Notes: generated by a model from the sequence alone, not told the origin. 39,876 bases of DNA from Psychromonas sp. Urea-02u-13 (GCF_002835995.1 NZ_PJBZ01000073.1:1-39876), one strand, 5' to 3'; shown: positions 16,767 to 27,365, numbered from the stretch's first letter. Numbers and translations are program-made.

Positions 16767-19112
16767 ATGTTAAAAAAACTTCCGTTGTTATTGCTCTTGT
16801 TGCCTTTGTCGAAAGGTTACGCTGAACAGGTGATCCTTCAACAAGAAAATGCCAATCGCGAGCGCTTATCTGAAGATGAGATCATCGCGCCTCGCTCAAG
16901 TGAATACTTTTTTAGGCAGTGTTATAACAAAGTGCCGCCTCAGGTCCCAAATACCAATGCACAACCCGATGAACAAATTCCGGTCAATATTGACGCGTTT
17001 TCATTATCCGGGACGCGAGGTAAATTAATCTACCAAGATGATGTGCATTTAAAGCAGGGAGATAAATTTCTCTCGGCAGACAAAATGACCTACTTTGTCG
17101 ACGACGAACGCGCGACAGCAGAGGGTAATGTTAATTTTGTTAGTGGTGAAGTGACACTGAACTCGGATAATATCGAAACTAACCTTAAAAATGATCAAAG
17201 TACTTTATACCAAGCTGATTATCAATTTCATGGTCGCGGTGGCCGTGGTGATGCTGATAAAATCTATGATAATGGCTTAGATCTTTATGAATTAAATTCA
17301 TCAACTTATACCGCTTGTCCACCGGAAGATACAACCTGGGCACTTGATGCCACTACTTTATATATCGATAATGCAGAAGAAGTCGGCAGTGCTTATAACG
17401 CCGTGCTACGCATCAGAGATGTACCGGTATTTTACTTCCCCTATGTGACTTATCCATTAACCGATAAACGTAAAACAGGCCTGTTATTTCCAACTTATAA
17501 AATACCTGAGACCAATGGTTTTACATTTACTCAACCCCTGTATATCAATATAGCGCCTAATATGGATGCGACCATTACCCCGACCTATATGCAAAACCGC
17601 GGTACAAAAATTGCGGGTGAGTTTCGATATTTGTTTGATGTGGGTAGCGGTAAGGTGCAAGCGGAACATTTAGCGGATGATGAAATTCGAGGCTATGATC
17701 GTTACCTTTACCATTGGGATCATAATGTTACTTTTGCGCAAAACTGGAACTTCAATGCACGTTATAACAAAGTAAGTGATGATTATTACTTTAGTGATAT
17801 TGATACCCCCTACGGTGACCGAAGTGATAATCAACTGTTACAAACGGCAAAATTAAGCTATCGACAAGAAAACTGGAATAGTGAACTTGAAGTACGTTCT
17901 TTTCAAATATTAGGTAATGGCGGTACTCCTCATACGGTAATGCCTAAACTTGCGTTTAGTGCATATCAACCCATTGAGTGGAAGAGTCTACAACTCGACT
18001 TTTATTCTGAAATTACTAAGTTTGATCATAGCGATAGCAATGTGTATACCGGCACACGTATTCATATGGAGCCAAAACTTTCATTACCACTTTATTACAA
18101 TTCACTGTTTATCAATACCGAATTGAAATATATGCTCAGTTTTTATGAGCAGACCTTACCTGATACAAATAAAGAATCTTGGTATTCGGATTTAGATGAA
18201 AGTGTCGCGCGTTACATCCCTTCTTTTAAAGTGCATTCAGGGGTTAACCTTGAGCGTGACTTTGCCTTTATGGACACTGACTATAAACAAACATTAGTGC
18301 CACAAATTCAATATTTATACGTGCCTTACCAAGACCAATCAGGTATTGGTATTTACGATACAACCAGTTTACAGCAGGACTATTATGGTCTATTTCGTGA
18401 TAATCGTTACTCAGGTTATGATCGTATCGCCGACGCAAATCAAATTACCTTAGGTATTTCAAGTAGCTTTTTAAATGGCCAGGGCAAAGAACGTATGCGT
18501 TTTGCGATTGGTCAAAATTATTATTTATCTCCATCAAAAACGTCTCTCCCGCAAAATAGCTCTCAAGCCATTAGTGAGACTCGCTCATCATTGATTTCTG
18601 AGTTTGATATGAATTTTGAAAATAACTATTTTTTCCATGCTGGCATGGAATGGGATACCGATAATAATATCATCAAGCGTGCAAATTCTACTTTTGAAAA
18701 GCGCTGGTTATATAATACTTTTGCACAAATAAACTATCGTTATATTGCCACCCCTGATGAGGAGGATGAATGGTATTCCGATGCAAAAGGGCTAGTAAAT
18801 CAATTAGGTGCAAAAGTTAATTGGCCAATTAACAACCAGTGGACCACCTTTGCCAGTTATTATCATGATATGGAATATAACCAAGCCTACGAAAGTATCC
18901 TTGGTCTTAAATACCAATCATGCTGTTGGGCAATTGGTCTAACTTATGATGAGCACATGTTAGCTAATTTCGATGACAATTATACTGGTGAAAACGTTGA
19001 AACAGAACGAACTATTTCTATTACATTTGAACTTATGGGACTGGGTGGCGTCGGATTTAGCTCAGGCGAACAGGGACTTTTCGATTATGGTCGCCCATTC
19101 TATTTACAATAA
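16767..19112 (+). CDS. lptD: LPS-assembly outer membrane protein LptD
   Basis: 781 residues from the ATG at 16767, which begins a signal peptide (MLKKLPLLLLLLPLSKGYA). A longer frame from a TTG at 16698 has no support. The N-terminal OstA/LptA-like beta-jellyroll (about 75-200) is followed by the 26-strand barrel region. Four cysteines match the disulfide pattern known from E. coli: one near residue 52 (RQCYNKVP), one in YTACPPED, and the adjacent pair at 719-720 (SCCW). It inserts lipopolysaccharide into the outer leaflet with LptE. surA, encoding a chaperone for LptD, follows directly. Confidence 0.96.
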   Translation: MLKKLPLLLLLLPLSKGYAEQVILQQENANRERLSEDEIIAPRSSEYFFRQCYNKVPPQVPNTNAQPDEQIPVNIDAFSLSGTRGKLIYQDDVHLKQGDKFLSADKMTYFVDDERATAEGNVNFVSGEVTLNSDNIETNLKNDQSTLYQADYQFHGRGGRGDADKIYDNGLDLYELNSSTYTACPPEDTTWALDATTLYIDNAEEVGSAYNAVLRIRDVPVFYFPYVTYPLTDKRKTGLLFPTYKIPETNGFTFTQPLYINIAPNMDATITPTYMQNRGTKIAGEFRYLFDVGSGKVQAEHLADDEIRGYDRYLYHWDHNVTFAQNWNFNARYNKVSDDYYFSDIDTPYGDRSDNQLLQTAKLSYRQENWNSELEVRSFQILGNGGTPHTVMPKLAFSAYQPIEWKSLQLDFYSEITKFDHSDSNVYTGTRIHMEPKLSLPLYYNSLFINTELKYMLSFYEQTLPDTNKESWYSDLDESVARYIPSFKVHSGVNLERDFAFMDTDYKQTLVPQIQYLYVPYQDQSGIGIYDTTSLQQDYYGLFRDNRYSGYDRIADANQITLGISSSFLNGQGKERMRFAIGQNYYLSPSKTSLPQNSSQAISETRSSLISEFDMNFENNYFFHAGMEWDTDNNIIKRANSTFEKRWLYNTFAQINYRYIATPDEEDEWYSDAKGLVNQLGAKVNWPINNQWTTFASYYHDMEYNQAYESILGLKYQSCCWAIGLTYDEHMLANFDDNYTGENVETERTISITFELMGLGGVGFSSGEQGLFDYGRPFYLQ

Positions 19113-19122
19113 CGGAAAAAAA

Positions 19123-20448
19123 ATGAAACTATTGAATAAAATATTATTACCTTTTATCTGCGCGACTCTGATTTCGCCATCGGTAATGGCAAAAGATCCA
19201 AGTAAACCACTCGATAAAATTGAAGCAGTGGTTAACCAAGAGGTTATTTTAAGCAGTGATATCACACGTATGCAAAAAGATATTATTAGCCGTTATGCTA
19301 AAAAAGGACAGACACTGCCTAGTGATGGTGATCTACAGAAACAGATTCTTGATAAGCTGATAACAGACCGTTTGCAGCTACAAATTGCAGACCGTATTGG
19401 TATGCGTATCAATGATGCGCAGCTTGACCAAACACTACAGCAGATTGCCAAAGATGAAGGCTTAACACTTGCGCAGCTTAAACAGCAGGTACAGGCCCGA
19501 GGTGATAGTTATGCAGCCTACGTAGATATGATTCGTGATGAATTAACCATTAATGAAATTCGTCAAATGCAAGTGCGTCGCCGTATCAATATTTCCGATC
19601 AAGAAGTTGAACAGATGGTTGATCGTCTTAATGAACAAGGTGAAAAAACTACCAAATTTAACTTTGCACACATTATGCTTAAAATAGGCAAAGATGCACC
19701 GGCCGATAAGCAACAGGCAATGAGCGATCAAGCTGATGAGTTAGCAGTTAAAATCAAACAGGGTGAAAATGTACAAACCTTAGCGGTTGAGTTTTCACAG
19801 GGTCCTAAATCACTTGAGGGTGGTAATTGGGGATGGCGTACACTCGATGAAATCCCGAGTTTATTTGCTAAAGTGTTTGATGATCAAAAAACTAAAAAAG
19901 GTGATTTAATTGGTCCCTTTCGCACTGATATGGGCTTTCATCTGATTAAAATATTAGATAAAAAAGGCACTGAGAACATTATGACCGTAGAAGTAAAAGC
20001 GCGTCATATATTGATCAAGTCCAACATTATTTTAAGTGATGAAAAAGCGAAGCAATTACTGGTCAACTTCCGCGAAGAAATATTAGCAGGGACAAAAACA
20101 TTTGCAGAACTAGCCGAAGCAAATTCACAGGACCCAGGTTCAGCTGTGAAAGGCGGTGATTTAGGTTGGGCTGATCCAAGCATGTATGTGCCAGAGTTTA
20201 GAGACCTTTCTTTGTCGATGCCAATAGGTGAAATTAGCGCACCATTTAGAACGATGCACGGCTGGCATATTTTACAAGTGATGGAAAAACGCGAGTCTGA
20301 TACAACCGAAGATGCAACGAAACAAAAAGCATACGGCATGTTATTCAAGCAACGTTTTCCAGGTGAAGTTTATTCTTGGATGAACGAGATCCGCCAAGAA
20401 GCGTATATTAAGATTAATAATCCTGATTATGTAATGGATGAAAAATAG
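19123..20448 (+). CDS. surA: Periplasmic chaperone and peptidyl-prolyl isomerase SurA
   Basis: 441 residues with a Sec signal ([16 protein letters not shown]..., cleavage after VMA at about residue 23), an N-terminal chaperone domain beginning [16 protein letters not shown], and two parvulin domains (the first from about [11 protein letters not shown], the second from [11 protein letters not shown]). It escorts outer membrane proteins, including LptD, across the periplasm. The ATG lies 10 bases behind the lptD stop after CGGAAAA; the frame is open far upstream within lptD, but that part is only overlap. Confidence 0.96.
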   Translation: MKLLNKILLPFICATLISPSVMAKDPSKPLDKIEAVVNQEVILSSDITRMQKDIISRYAKKGQTLPSDGDLQKQILDKLITDRLQLQIADRIGMRINDAQLDQTLQQIAKDEGLTLAQLKQQVQARGDSYAAYVDMIRDELTINEIRQMQVRRRINISDQEVEQMVDRLNEQGEKTTKFNFAHIMLKIGKDAPADKQQAMSDQADELAVKIKQGENVQTLAVEFSQGPKSLEGGNWGWRTLDEIPSLFAKVFDDQKTKKGDLIGPFRTDMGFHLIKILDKKGTENIMTVEVKARHILIKSNIILSDEKAKQLLVNFREEILAGTKTFAELAEANSQDPGSAVKGGDLGWADPSMYVPEFRDLSLSMPIGEISAPFRTMHGWHILQVMEKRESDTTEDATKQKAYGMLFKQRFPGEVYSWMNEIRQEAYIKINNPDYVMDEK

Positions 20449-20449
20449 T

Positions 20450-21460
20450 ATGAACGCCACAAACACCATCAGACCTATTATTATTACTGCGGGTGAACCG
20501 AGTGGTATTGGCGCTGATATTATTCTTGAGTTAGCAAATACAACTTGGTCTATACCCTTAGTTATTTGCTGTGATAAACAATTATTATTAGATCGTATCC
20601 AGCAACTAAAGCTGACTATCCAATTACATGATTACGATAGTACAATACCCGTTGAGCATAATAAAACAGGTGTTTTAACGATTAAACACCTTGCTCTAAA
20701 GGTCGCGTCAAAAGCAGGACAACTTGATAAAAACAATGCCCAATATGTACTTGATACTTTAAGCTATGCAAATCAAGGTTGTTTGTCTGGCGAGTTTTCA
20801 GCTGTTGTTACTGCGCCTGTACATAAAGGCATTATTAATGAGGCGGGCATTGCCTTTAGTGGTCATACTGAGTTTTTTGCAGAGCAATCAAATACTGACT
20901 TAGTGGTCATGATGCTAGCGACAACAGGGTTGCGTGTTGCACTTGTAACAACACACTTACCCCTAAAAGATATTTCTGATGCGATAACAGAAACACGTTT
21001 AACCAGCATTATTAATATTTTAAATAAAGAGCTTCAAGTTAAATATGCTATTTCCACACCACGTATTTACGTTTGTGGATTAAACCCGCACGCGGGTGAA
21101 GGCGGTCATATGGGCCGTGAAGAAATTGATACCATTGAACCAACACTTGAGAAGTTGCGTTTACAGGGCATCGACCTAATGGGTCCGTTACCCGCAGATA
21201 CACTTTTTCAAGAGAAATACCTTGAAGATGCTGATGTTGTTTTAGCCATGTATCACGATCAAGGGCTTCCGGTATTAAAATATAAAGGTTTTGGAAAAGC
21301 GGTTAATATTACCCTTGGACTACCTTATATTCGAACTTCCGTTGATCATGGCACTGCACTTGATTTAGCCGCAACCGGTAAAGCAGATGCAGGCAGTTTA
21401 CTCTGTGCGGTCAATGAAGCAATTACCATGGCGATAAGCCAACATAACAAACTAAATTAA
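20450..21460 (+). CDS. pdxA: 4-hydroxythreonine-4-phosphate dehydrogenase
   Basis: 336 residues. [13 protein letters not shown] at the N-terminus and the metal-ligand histidines in [19 protein letters not shown] and HDQGLPVLK identify PdxA, which oxidises 4-phosphohydroxy-threonine in the DXP-dependent pyridoxal phosphate pathway. The preferred ATG is one base after the surA stop; an in-frame ATG at 20438 overlapping surA would add four residues and cannot be excluded. A small terminator follows. Confidence 0.95.
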   Translation: MNATNTIRPIIITAGEPSGIGADIILELANTTWSIPLVICCDKQLLLDRIQQLKLTIQLHDYDSTIPVEHNKTGVLTIKHLALKVASKAGQLDKNNAQYVLDTLSYANQGCLSGEFSAVVTAPVHKGIINEAGIAFSGHTEFFAEQSNTDLVVMMLATTGLRVALVTTHLPLKDISDAITETRLTSIINILNKELQVKYAISTPRIYVCGLNPHAGEGGHMGREEIDTIEPTLEKLRLQGIDLMGPLPADTLFQEKYLEDADVVLAMYHDQGLPVLKYKGFGKAVNITLGLPYIRTSVDHGTALDLAATGKADAGSLLCAVNEAITMAISQHNKLN

Positions 21461-21472
21461 TCACTATTCAAT

Positions 21473-21494
21473 ACCCTTAATAAGGGTGTTTTTT
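21473..21494 (+). terminator. Small terminator after pdxA
   Basis: ACCCTT (21473-21478) pairs with AAGGGT (21482-21487), then GTTTTTT. The stem is short, so readthrough into rsmA is likely. Confidence 0.65.
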
Positions 21495-21559
21495 ACAAAT
21501 AAACAGACAAAACATATTCAGCGCTAAAGTCTGAATAGACACTTAAAATAGAGTAAATT

Positions 21560-22378
21560 ATGAACGACAAAACACATTTAGGCCACACCGCACGTAAACG
21601 CTTTGGACAAAACTTTTTACATGATGATTATATTATTGATTCAATTGTGGCAGCTATTGCACCACAACCAGATGATAATATTGTAGAAATTGGACCTGGT
21701 TTAGGTGCACTAACTGAGCCTGTAGCAAGTAAAGTAAAGGTACTAAATGTCGTTGAGCTTGATAGAGATCTTGCTGAGCGTCTTGCTAAGCACCCTACTC
21801 TTGCAGAAAAACTGAATATCACCCAAGCCGATGCAATGCAGTTTGATTTTGGCCAACTAGCAAGTGAAGATAATCAATTACGTGTATTTGGTAATCTTCC
21901 ATACAACATTTCAACGCCACTTATGTTTCATCTTTTTGAGTTTGCAACAAAAATTAAAGACATGCATTTCATGTTACAAAAAGAAGTGGTTAATCGCCTT
22001 TGTGCTGGTCCAGACTGTAAAGCCTATGGCCGACTAACGGTAATGGCACAGTATTACTGTAAAGTCATTCCAGTGTTAGAAGTACCACCAACCGCCTTTA
22101 TTCCTGCGCCTAAAGTTGACTCTGCAGTGGTACGTTTAGAGCCTTATGATGTACCGCCATTTTTTGCTAAAAGCATGAAATGTTTGAACCAAGTTTGTTC
22201 AATGGCTTTTAACCAACGTCGTAAAACAATTCGTAACTGTTTACGTGAAATTCTTGATGTAGAAGAATTACAAGCAATGGGTGTTGATCATACAAAACGC
22301 GCAGAAAATGTTAGCGTTGAAGAATATGTTCGCCTAGCTAATTACGTGTTTGATAGAAAAGAAAAAGAAGCGGAATAA
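21560..22378 (+). CDS. rsmA: 16S rRNA (adenine1518/1519-N6) dimethyltransferase
   Basis: 272 residues. The [11 protein letters not shown] start, the SAM-binding [10 protein letters not shown] and the catalytic NLPYNIS motif define RsmA/KsgA, which dimethylates two adenines in helix 45 during small-subunit maturation. The gene ends four bases before apaH; the apaG gene found here in E. coli and many relatives is absent. Confidence 0.97.
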   Translation: MNDKTHLGHTARKRFGQNFLHDDYIIDSIVAAIAPQPDDNIVEIGPGLGALTEPVASKVKVLNVVELDRDLAERLAKHPTLAEKLNITQADAMQFDFGQLASEDNQLRVFGNLPYNISTPLMFHLFEFATKIKDMHFMLQKEVVNRLCAGPDCKAYGRLTVMAQYYCKVIPVLEVPPTAFIPAPKVDSAVVRLEPYDVPPFFAKSMKCLNQVCSMAFNQRRKTIRNCLREILDVEELQAMGVDHTKRAENVSVEEYVRLANYVFDRKEKEAE

Positions 22379-22382
22379 AAAA

Positions 22383-23204
22383 ATGGCAACGTATATTGTT
22401 GGTGATATTCAAGGCTGTTGTGATGAACTACAACAGCTACTTAATGTTGCTAACTTTATGCCTGAAAAAGATGAACTTTGGATAACCGGTGACTTAGTTG
22501 CCCGTGGTCCAAAGTCACTTGAGACCCTACGTTTTGTAAAAAATTTAGGGTCAAGTGCCAAGGTCATTTTAGGTAACCATGATTTACATCTACTCGCTAT
22601 TTGGCAAGGTATCCACCAAGCCAAAGAAAATGATAAATTAACCCCTTTATTAAGCGCACACGATTGTGATGAATTGCTTGAATGGTTACGTCATCAGCCG
22701 CTGTTATTACGCCATCCAGAGTTTGATTTTGTCATGGTGCATGCCGGCATATCCCCGCAATGGACAATCAAACAAGCGGAGCAGTTCGCGCTTGAGGTCG
22801 AAAGCCAGTTACATAACAATCAATTCAAAAGCCTATTACAAAAAATGTATGGTAACCATCCTAATAGTTGGTCTGAAAAACTCGTAGGTGATGAACGACA
22901 GCGTTTTATTATTAATGCATTTACACGTATGCGTTACTGCTTTTTAGATGGTTCTTTAGAATTTAAAAATAAGCTTGGCCCAGCAGAAACAGACCCTAGT
23001 ATCATGAAACCTTGGTTTGAAATTGATAGCCTAGATACAAGTAGCCCTATTCTATTTGGTCATTGGGCCGCATTGCTTGGCAATGTTGATAAAGAAGGGT
23101 TATATGCGTTAGATACCGGCTGTGTGTGGGGAAATAGTTTAACCATGTTACGTTGGCAAGACAAAAAAACATTCTCTCTTGCTTGCCCTGTACATAGTCA
23201 ATAA
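22383..23204 (+). CDS. apaH: Symmetrical bis(5'-nucleosyl)-tetraphosphatase
   Basis: 273 residues with the metallophosphatase motifs GDIQGCCDEL, GDLVARGP and GNHDLHLL. ApaH splits Ap4A to two ADP and removes Np4 caps from RNA. The ATG at 22383 begins the conserved MATYIVGDIQG; an upstream in-frame ATG at 22350 lies within rsmA. The ribosome-binding site (GCGGAA) lies in the end of rsmA, so the two are coupled. Confidence 0.96.
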   Translation: MATYIVGDIQGCCDELQQLLNVANFMPEKDELWITGDLVARGPKSLETLRFVKNLGSSAKVILGNHDLHLLAIWQGIHQAKENDKLTPLLSAHDCDELLEWLRHQPLLLRHPEFDFVMVHAGISPQWTIKQAEQFALEVESQLHNNQFKSLLQKMYGNHPNSWSEKLVGDERQRFIINAFTRMRYCFLDGSLEFKNKLGPAETDPSIMKPWFEIDSLDTSSPILFGHWAALLGNVDKEGLYALDTGCVWGNSLTMLRWQDKKTFSLACPVHSQ

Positions 23205-23231
23205 ACACACAACGATTAAATAAAATTGAGA

Positions 23232-24526
23232 TTAGTCTGCTTGCTCAAATAAGATAACTTGGTTACGGCCATTATCTTTTGCTTGATAGAGTGCTTTATC
23301 GGCAATGCTTCATGCGGATTCAAGATCTCTTGCCTCTCCAGTAAACAGTCCAATACTTGCCGTTACTTTCAGCTCAAAACCATCGTTTAATATAAAACAA
23401 TCATTTTCAATACGCTGACGTAATGCCGATAATCTTATTTCAATCTGTTTCTGGTTATCCGCGACTAATAAAAAGCAAAACTCTTCACCACCAAAACGAG
23501 CAACGACATCTTTACTTGCAACTTCCCCTTCGAAGTCTTCAATTAATAATGACCCTAACTGACGAAGTACAATATCACCGGCATCATGGCCATAGTTATC
23601 ATTTACTTTTTTAAAGAAATCAATATCAAGTAACGCAACGCCTACTGTTAACGCTTTCTTTTTCGCACGAGCGAAAATGACATCTCCCAACTCAAAAAAG
23701 TGGCGACGATTAAACAGTCACATTAAGAAGTCTCTGGTTGCTAAAAACTTTAATTTTTTAATGTGCTCAAGCAATGCCATGTTCTGGTTAATACGGCAGA
23801 AAAATTCTTCTTCAAGGAAAGGTTTAGTAATAAAATCACTGCCACCTAGCTTCAAAAAGTGTTCAGATAACTGATTATTACCAAATGCAGACATGCCAAT
23901 AATCGCCATATGCTGACTGCGATGCTTGCGACGAATCTGTTTAGTGAGTTCTAGCCCATCCATATTAGGCATATTAAAATCGGTTAATACCAGGCTAATA
24001 TTAGGATGTTGTTGAATCTTTTCTAAGGCGTCAACACCATCAACGGCTTCTAAGACATTGAACTGATAAATAACTAAGAGGTGTTTAATATAAGAGCGGA
24101 TGCTGTTTGAGTCATCAACAACTAAGACATCAAGCTCACAAGTACGCTTTAATTGACTGAGCAGTGAAACCACGTATTCAACGTTTGCAGGGCCCTCTTT
24201 TAATACGTAATCAACAATGCCTTTGGTGTAGATTTTTTTACGAAAGCTATCATCTAACTTACCGGTAAAAATAACAGAGGGAATATTATGTGCAAGCACG
24301 TAATCAATGACTTCACCATGAGGGGCATCGGGTAAATTAACATCAAGTAAACTGGCAAAAAACTCATGTCATTGGCTTCTAACAGTTTCTTTAAATCAGC
24401 AAACGTTTCAACGGCAATGACTTTAAAACCATCAACCGCTTCAACGCTGCGTTTCAAAATACGTGTAAACATCACACTGTCTTCTACGACTAAAATGTTT
24501 TTTGATAATTTGTTATACATCATCAT
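23232..24526 (-). pseudogene. Decayed two-receiver diguanylate cyclase gene (REC-REC-GGDEF)
   Basis: Reading the minus strand gives about 430 codons: a first receiver-like domain (NILVVEDSVMFTRI), a second receiver with DVLVVDDS, the phospho-acceptor Asp in LTDFNMP and the switch Lys in TKPF, and a GGDEF domain with ARFGGEEFCFL. Three lesions break it: a one-base deletion in the A6 run at 24357-24362 (expected A7), an in-frame TGA at 23718-23720 where the family has Gly or Thr (DFLM-stop-LFNRRHFF), and an in-frame TGA at 23310-23312 before SIADKALYQAKDNGRNQV. No RxxD inhibitory site is seen before GGEEF. It would have made c-di-GMP under phosphorelay control. Confidence 0.82.
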
Positions 24527-24567
24527 CCCTGGTAAATGTTATCTATTATCACGGTAACACTTTGTTA

Positions 24568-25059
24568 TCATTTTATGCGATCTAAGGTAACAAATTCACA
24601 GTTATGTGCATTTTTTTCATCTTTTAAATACATTTCACGTTCAACTTCATGCCATTGTGCAATCTGTTGATAATCAGGAAATTGTGTATCTCCTTTTGTT
24701 TTTAGGTCAATGAACGTCAGGTATAAACGATCCGCTTGTGCTAAAAACTGTTCATAAATAGTCGCGCCACCAATAATCATGACCTCTTCTGCATCACCCA
24801 GTAACTCTATCGCTTGCTCAAGTGTCTGAACGCACTCAACACCTTCTATTTTCAAACTTGTATTACGTGTTACCACGATATTTTTACGACCAGGTAACGG
24901 ACGACCAATAGACTGGTAGGTTTTACGTCCCATAATAATCGGTTTTCCTAAGGTCACACGTTTAAAAAACTTGAGGTCAGCAGGTAAATGCCACGGCATT
25001 TTATTATCTAAACCGATCACTCGATCTTCAGCCATTGCGGCAATCATTGAAATTTTCAT
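24568..25059 (-). CDS. folA: Dihydrofolate reductase
   Basis: 163 residues, the usual chromosomal DHFR size. MIAAMAEDRVIG, the substrate-binding MPWHLPADLKFFK with the catalytic acid Asp28, GRKTYQSIGRPLPGR and MIIGGATIY are all present. It reduces dihydrofolate to tetrahydrofolate. The start at 25059 has AAGGAAT upstream; the frame is open for 38 codons further, but that part looks non-coding. Near apaH as in E. coli, but separated from it here by the decayed GGDEF gene. Confidence 0.96.
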   Translation of the reverse strand: MKISMIAAMAEDRVIGLDNKMPWHLPADLKFFKRVTLGKPIIMGRKTYQSIGRPLPGRKNIVVTRNTSLKIEGVECVQTLEQAIELLGDAEEVMIIGGATIYEQFLAQADRLYLTFIDLKTKGDTQFPDYQQIAQWHEVEREMYLKDEKNAHNCEFVTLDRIK

Positions 25060-25443
25060 TTTATTCCTTAAAAAATTAATGCTATTTTTCACAAGATTAT
25101 CAAATATAGTCTTTAAATGATGCATAAATATGTTAACTATTATGATGATAAAGACCCCCCTTTTAGTTAACAATACCTTTCTAGGTAGTCAAACGATAAA
25201 CCCAATAGCACGGCATAGAAGATAGTTTAACGCTCATTTGATTGTGCTAACGCGGCACTGTATTTTTAAGCTAATGCCTTATAAAGAAAGGGGTATTTTA
25301 TCCCACTTCATGTTATGGCACATCTAAGGTGAGTGACTATACTTCGATTTCACGCTTTGTATTTTGACACAATTTGCCTTGCTGACTTTGCATTTTGAAG
25401 TATCATGGCTGTTCATGACCTGTTATTAAAATGGAAAAGAATT
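25060..25443. other. Divergent intergenic region folA / DUF2333
   Basis: About 380 bases without a gene. It holds the folA promoter and, at 25368-25408, a 41-base element that recurs upstream of yqgE. Nothing else is recognised. Confidence 0.6.
25368..25408 (+). promoter_or_regulatory. Shared promoter-like element, copy 1 (upstream of DUF2333 gene)
   Basis: The segment from CACAATTT to TATCATGG aligns with 31639-31678 upstream of yqgE at about 35 of 41 positions. TTGCTG (25379-25384) and TATCAT (25401-25406) are 16 bases apart and could be the -35 and -10 boxes. That reading places the transcript start after the ATG at 25405 and favours the ATG at 25444. Confidence 0.5.
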
Positions 25444-26427
25444 ATGTTAGGAAAAAAATCAATTATTAGTCTCCTGTCCATTATTGCTGTTCTTATTTGG
25501 GCAGTTTCAATTTGGTGGGGCTGGATGCCAAGCGCATATAACGTACAGCAAAAAACCACCGAGACCGCACAAATAAATAACCACAAAATGGTGTCTGGTT
25601 ATACAACCACCTCAACGCTCATTGATGTCACTGATTGGCTGATCAACAAGCCCGGTGGTTTCTTAGCAAACGATATGACACCACCTGGCATTTTTATGGA
25701 TAACATGCCGGCTTTCGAATATGGCGCACTGGAGCAAACGCGTGATTTAGCATTAGCTATGCGTTTAGACTTTAGTCGTTCTCAATCACAATCTACGGGT
25801 GATAAAGATTTAGAGATAGCGCAAAGTAAACTGAATATTTCCCATACAAGCTGGCAGTTACCGAGTGCAGAAAGCGAATATACCGATGCTATCAATGCAT
25901 TAAAACGTTACCGCACGCGTTTAATTTCAGAAACAGCGACTGACGCACAATTCTATACACGTGCCGATAACTTAGGTGATTGGCTGCGTGAAGTAGAAAA
26001 ACGTTTAGGCTCTATCTCGCACCGCTTAAGTGCAAGTGTTGGCCATGACAGATTCAACACCGCATTATCAGGCGATCCTAGTGCGAAGCAATCCACAGAA
26101 ACAGCAAGCGAATCGATGGTAAAAACCTCATGGTGGAAAATTGATGATGTTTTTTATGAAAGCCGTGGCGCAACATGGGCCATCTTACATTTCCTAAAAG
26201 CCGTTGAGATTGACTTTTCTGATGTGCTTGAAAAGAAAAATGCACAAGCCAGCTTAAAACAAATTATTCGCGATTTAGAATCAACACAAGATCCTATTTG
26301 GACACCAATGATACTCAATGGCAGTGGTTTTGGTTTACTCGCAAACCATTCATTAGTCATGGCCAATTATGTATCTCGCGCAAATGCAGCCTTAATTGAT
26401 CTTCGTCGCTTATTAGAACAGGGTTAA
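25444..26427 (+). CDS. DUF2333 family protein
   Basis: 327 residues with one N-terminal membrane segment (about 5-23, IISLLSIIAVLIWAVSIWWG) and a large soluble domain starting GFLANDMTPPGIFMDNMPAFEYG, which resembles the DUF2333 family of unknown function. The ATG at 25444 has GGAAAAGA upstream; the in-frame ATG at 25405 sits in the putative promoter. A small membrane protein gene follows after three bases, so the two are one operon. Confidence 0.75.
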   Translation: MLGKKSIISLLSIIAVLIWAVSIWWGWMPSAYNVQQKTTETAQINNHKMVSGYTTTSTLIDVTDWLINKPGGFLANDMTPPGIFMDNMPAFEYGALEQTRDLALAMRLDFSRSQSQSTGDKDLEIAQSKLNISHTSWQLPSAESEYTDAINALKRYRTRLISETATDAQFYTRADNLGDWLREVEKRLGSISHRLSASVGHDRFNTALSGDPSAKQSTETASESMVKTSWWKIDDVFYESRGATWAILHFLKAVEIDFSDVLEKKNAQASLKQIIRDLESTQDPIWTPMILNGSGFGLLANHSLVMANYVSRANAALIDLRRLLEQG

Positions 26428-26430
26428 AGA

Positions 26431-26838
26431 ATGAAAGGAGCAGGTGGTACATCCGGTGGCATAGGGACTTTTTTTATTGGTCTCATTATGATGATTGGTG
26501 GCTTTTATCTCTTACTTAACGCGATATCAGTGACCTCAAGCTTTGCCTTTAGTCGCAACTTATACCGTTTCTCTGGCATGGGTGGAGGTTACGCAATTAC
26601 CAGCGGTATGGTGATGATCCCGTTTATGTTTGGTATTGGTTTAATCTTTTATAATAGTCGCAACATTATCGGTTGGGTGCTCTCGTTAGGTTCAATGACC
26701 GCACTTATCTTTGGCGTTATCTCATCGATTAATTTTAGCTTTAGAAGTATGAGTGCGTTTGATTTGATTGTTATTTTAGTGTTAGCGATTGGCGGGTTAG
26801 GGTTAGTATTAAAATCATTTAGAGCGGTTTCTGAATAG
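26431..26838 (+). CDS. Small hypothetical membrane protein
   Basis: 135 residues with a glycine-rich N-terminus and about four membrane segments (near 8-28, 55-73, 78-97 and 108-126). I do not recognise a family. It is translationally close-coupled to the DUF2333 gene (three-base gap) and closed by a strong terminator, so it probably works with that protein at the inner membrane. Confidence 0.75.
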   Translation: MKGAGGTSGGIGTFFIGLIMMIGGFYLLLNAISVTSSFAFSRNLYRFSGMGGGYAITSGMVMIPFMFGIGLIFYNSRNIIGWVLSLGSMTALIFGVISSINFSFRSMSAFDLIVILVLAIGGLGLVLKSFRAVSE

Positions 26839-26871
26839 TTATACCTATTGCGATTAACCAGGCTCTAAAAC

Positions 26872-26912
26872 AAAAAAAGGAGACAAAGCGTAACGCTTTG
26901 TCTCCTTTTTTA
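26872..26912. terminator. Strong bidirectional terminator
   Basis: A perfect 17-bp stem (26874-26890 with 26894-26910) with a TAA loop, A-run on one side and T-run on the other, between convergent genes. Confidence 0.93.
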
Positions 26913-26943
26913 TTATCTTATTTAAAGTGGCTTAGCTTAAAAT

Positions 26944-27279
26944 CTAACCGCAGCACTTCTTGTATTTTTTCTCACTACCGCAAGAGCATGGATCATTACG
27001 TTGTGGTTTTTTCTCAAACGTTGTTGTTACAGGTTTATTTAAAAAACCATTAAGATCAACAATATTTTCTTCAGCGCTTTCATTAATTTCAATCTCAGCA
27101 AATAAATCATGTTCTTTTAATATTGCTTCAATCTCTACTTTTCGTGCGTCTGTTTTTACTGACATAACAAACGGAGACTCTTTTGTTCCCGATTTTGCTG
27201 CACGTTTAGTATTAAAACCGTAACTTGTATGTTTTGGTTTTTTCTCTTTTTTTCCTTTAAAGAAAAATTTATCTGACAT
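26944..27279 (-). CDS. SWIM/SEC-C metal-binding motif protein, PBPRA1643 type
   Basis: 111 residues with a basic N-terminus (KGKKEKKPKHTSYGF) and a C-terminal SEC-C zinc motif, RNDPCSCGSEKKYKKCCG, as in SecA tails. The layout fits the small PBPRA1643-type family of marine gammaproteobacteria; its role is unknown. GAGGAAT precedes the ATG. Confidence 0.85.
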   Translation of the reverse strand: MSDKFFFKGKKEKKPKHTSYGFNTKRAAKSGTKESPFVMSVKTDARKVEIEAILKEHDLFAEIEINESAEENIVDLNGFLNKPVTTTFEKKPQRNDPCSCGSEKKYKKCCG

Positions 27280-27365
27280 CTTCTATTCCTCAAAAATCAT
27301 TACCCAGCGTATCACTCATCAATGCTCGTCACTATGGCACAAGCAGAGTGATTATGAGGCGCAGT

